Of a stretch of DNA of 56,104 bases, positions 56,043-56,104 are shown piece after piece. The DNA is from Anaeromyxobacter oryzisoli (GTDB taxonomy: Bacteria; Myxococcota; Myxococcia; Myxococcales; Anaeromyxobacteraceae). Under the pieces are notes generated by a model that saw nothing but the letters and a program-made list of their open reading frames with translations, was not told the DNA's origin and ran no database searches. The position numbers and the translations under genes were made by a program. The stretch lies in contig NZ_JALCZA010000028.1 in assembly GCF_022690765.1 (NCBI RefSeq), forward strand, positions 1 to 56,104, in the 5' to 3' direction. Within the stretch, counting starts at the first letter, position 1. Each line of letters begins with the position of its first letter.

Positions 56043-56104
56043 ACCCGGCGAAACCCGGGCCCGCCACTCGCCGAGCGCCCGCGGGGGCGCCGGCGGTGGC
56101 GGTC

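Overview
The window is about 75% GC. Its gene content is that of a myxobacterium and fits Anaeromyxobacter best: a long aromatic amino acid operon, a mannose-family PTS linked to hprK and rapZ, a TamA/TamB pair, myxobacterial promoter spacing, and frequent GTG and TTG starts. This placement is inference from content, not from a database comparison. No rRNA, tRNA, CRISPR array, IS element or prophage gene is visible. The window looks like conserved chromosomal backbone.

Layout. 1-9.3 kb: a partial peptidase-like gene (-), fmdB-type zinc ribbon and RluA pseudouridine synthase (+), a serine hydrolase and a secreted protein of unknown function (+), then a DUF4303 protein, a hybrid histidine kinase and a glycosyltransferase (-). 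9.5-16.3 kb: an eight-gene minus-strand operon in the order chorismate mutase, prephenate dehydrogenase, aroA, aroE, aroC, aroK, aroB, aroQ, with 1-20 base overlaps at nearly every junction. It covers the shikimate route except DAHP synthase and adds the first steps toward tyrosine and phenylalanine. 16.5-20.1 kb: a 59-aa membrane peptide, a CitE-like lyase, a PT-repeat/coiled-coil membrane protein, HIT protein and Dtd. 20.3-25.8 kb: AstA-like acyltransferase, a transsulfuration PLP enzyme, argC-argB and an M20 peptidase. 25.8-30.2 kb: TPR protein, a frameshifted transglutaminase-like gene, DedA, small membrane protein, GT87-like membrane protein, DUF1003 protein. 30.2-39.8 kb: TamB and TamA, an SprT-like metallopeptidase, an NFACT/RqcH-type protein and a 29-aa Lys/Ala-rich peptide. 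40.0-45.2 kb: sugar and envelope precursor genes (ROK kinase, phosphohexomutase, manC, Nudix, uppP). 45.4-49.4 kb: the methyl cycle (ahcY, an ArsR-methyltransferase regulator, metK). 49.5-56.0 kb: EI, HPr, EIID, EIIC, EIIB, EIIA, RapZ and HPr kinase in one minus-strand run.

The intergenic regions stand out most. Six copies of a 150-200 bp, strongly palindromic repeat built from 7-bp CACGG-type heptads occupy five intergenic regions (9.35-9.52, 18.88-19.25, 37.85-38.05, 45.26-45.43, 47.99-48.15 kb). They fill most of the three gene-free stretches longer than 300 bases (18849-19282, 37726-38107, 47923-48228). A second genome-style feature is a set of promoters whose -10 box lies only 7-12 bases before the start codon with no Shine-Dalgarno sequence, pointing to leaderless mRNAs for aroH, argC, uppP, hprK, the methyl-cycle regulator and others.
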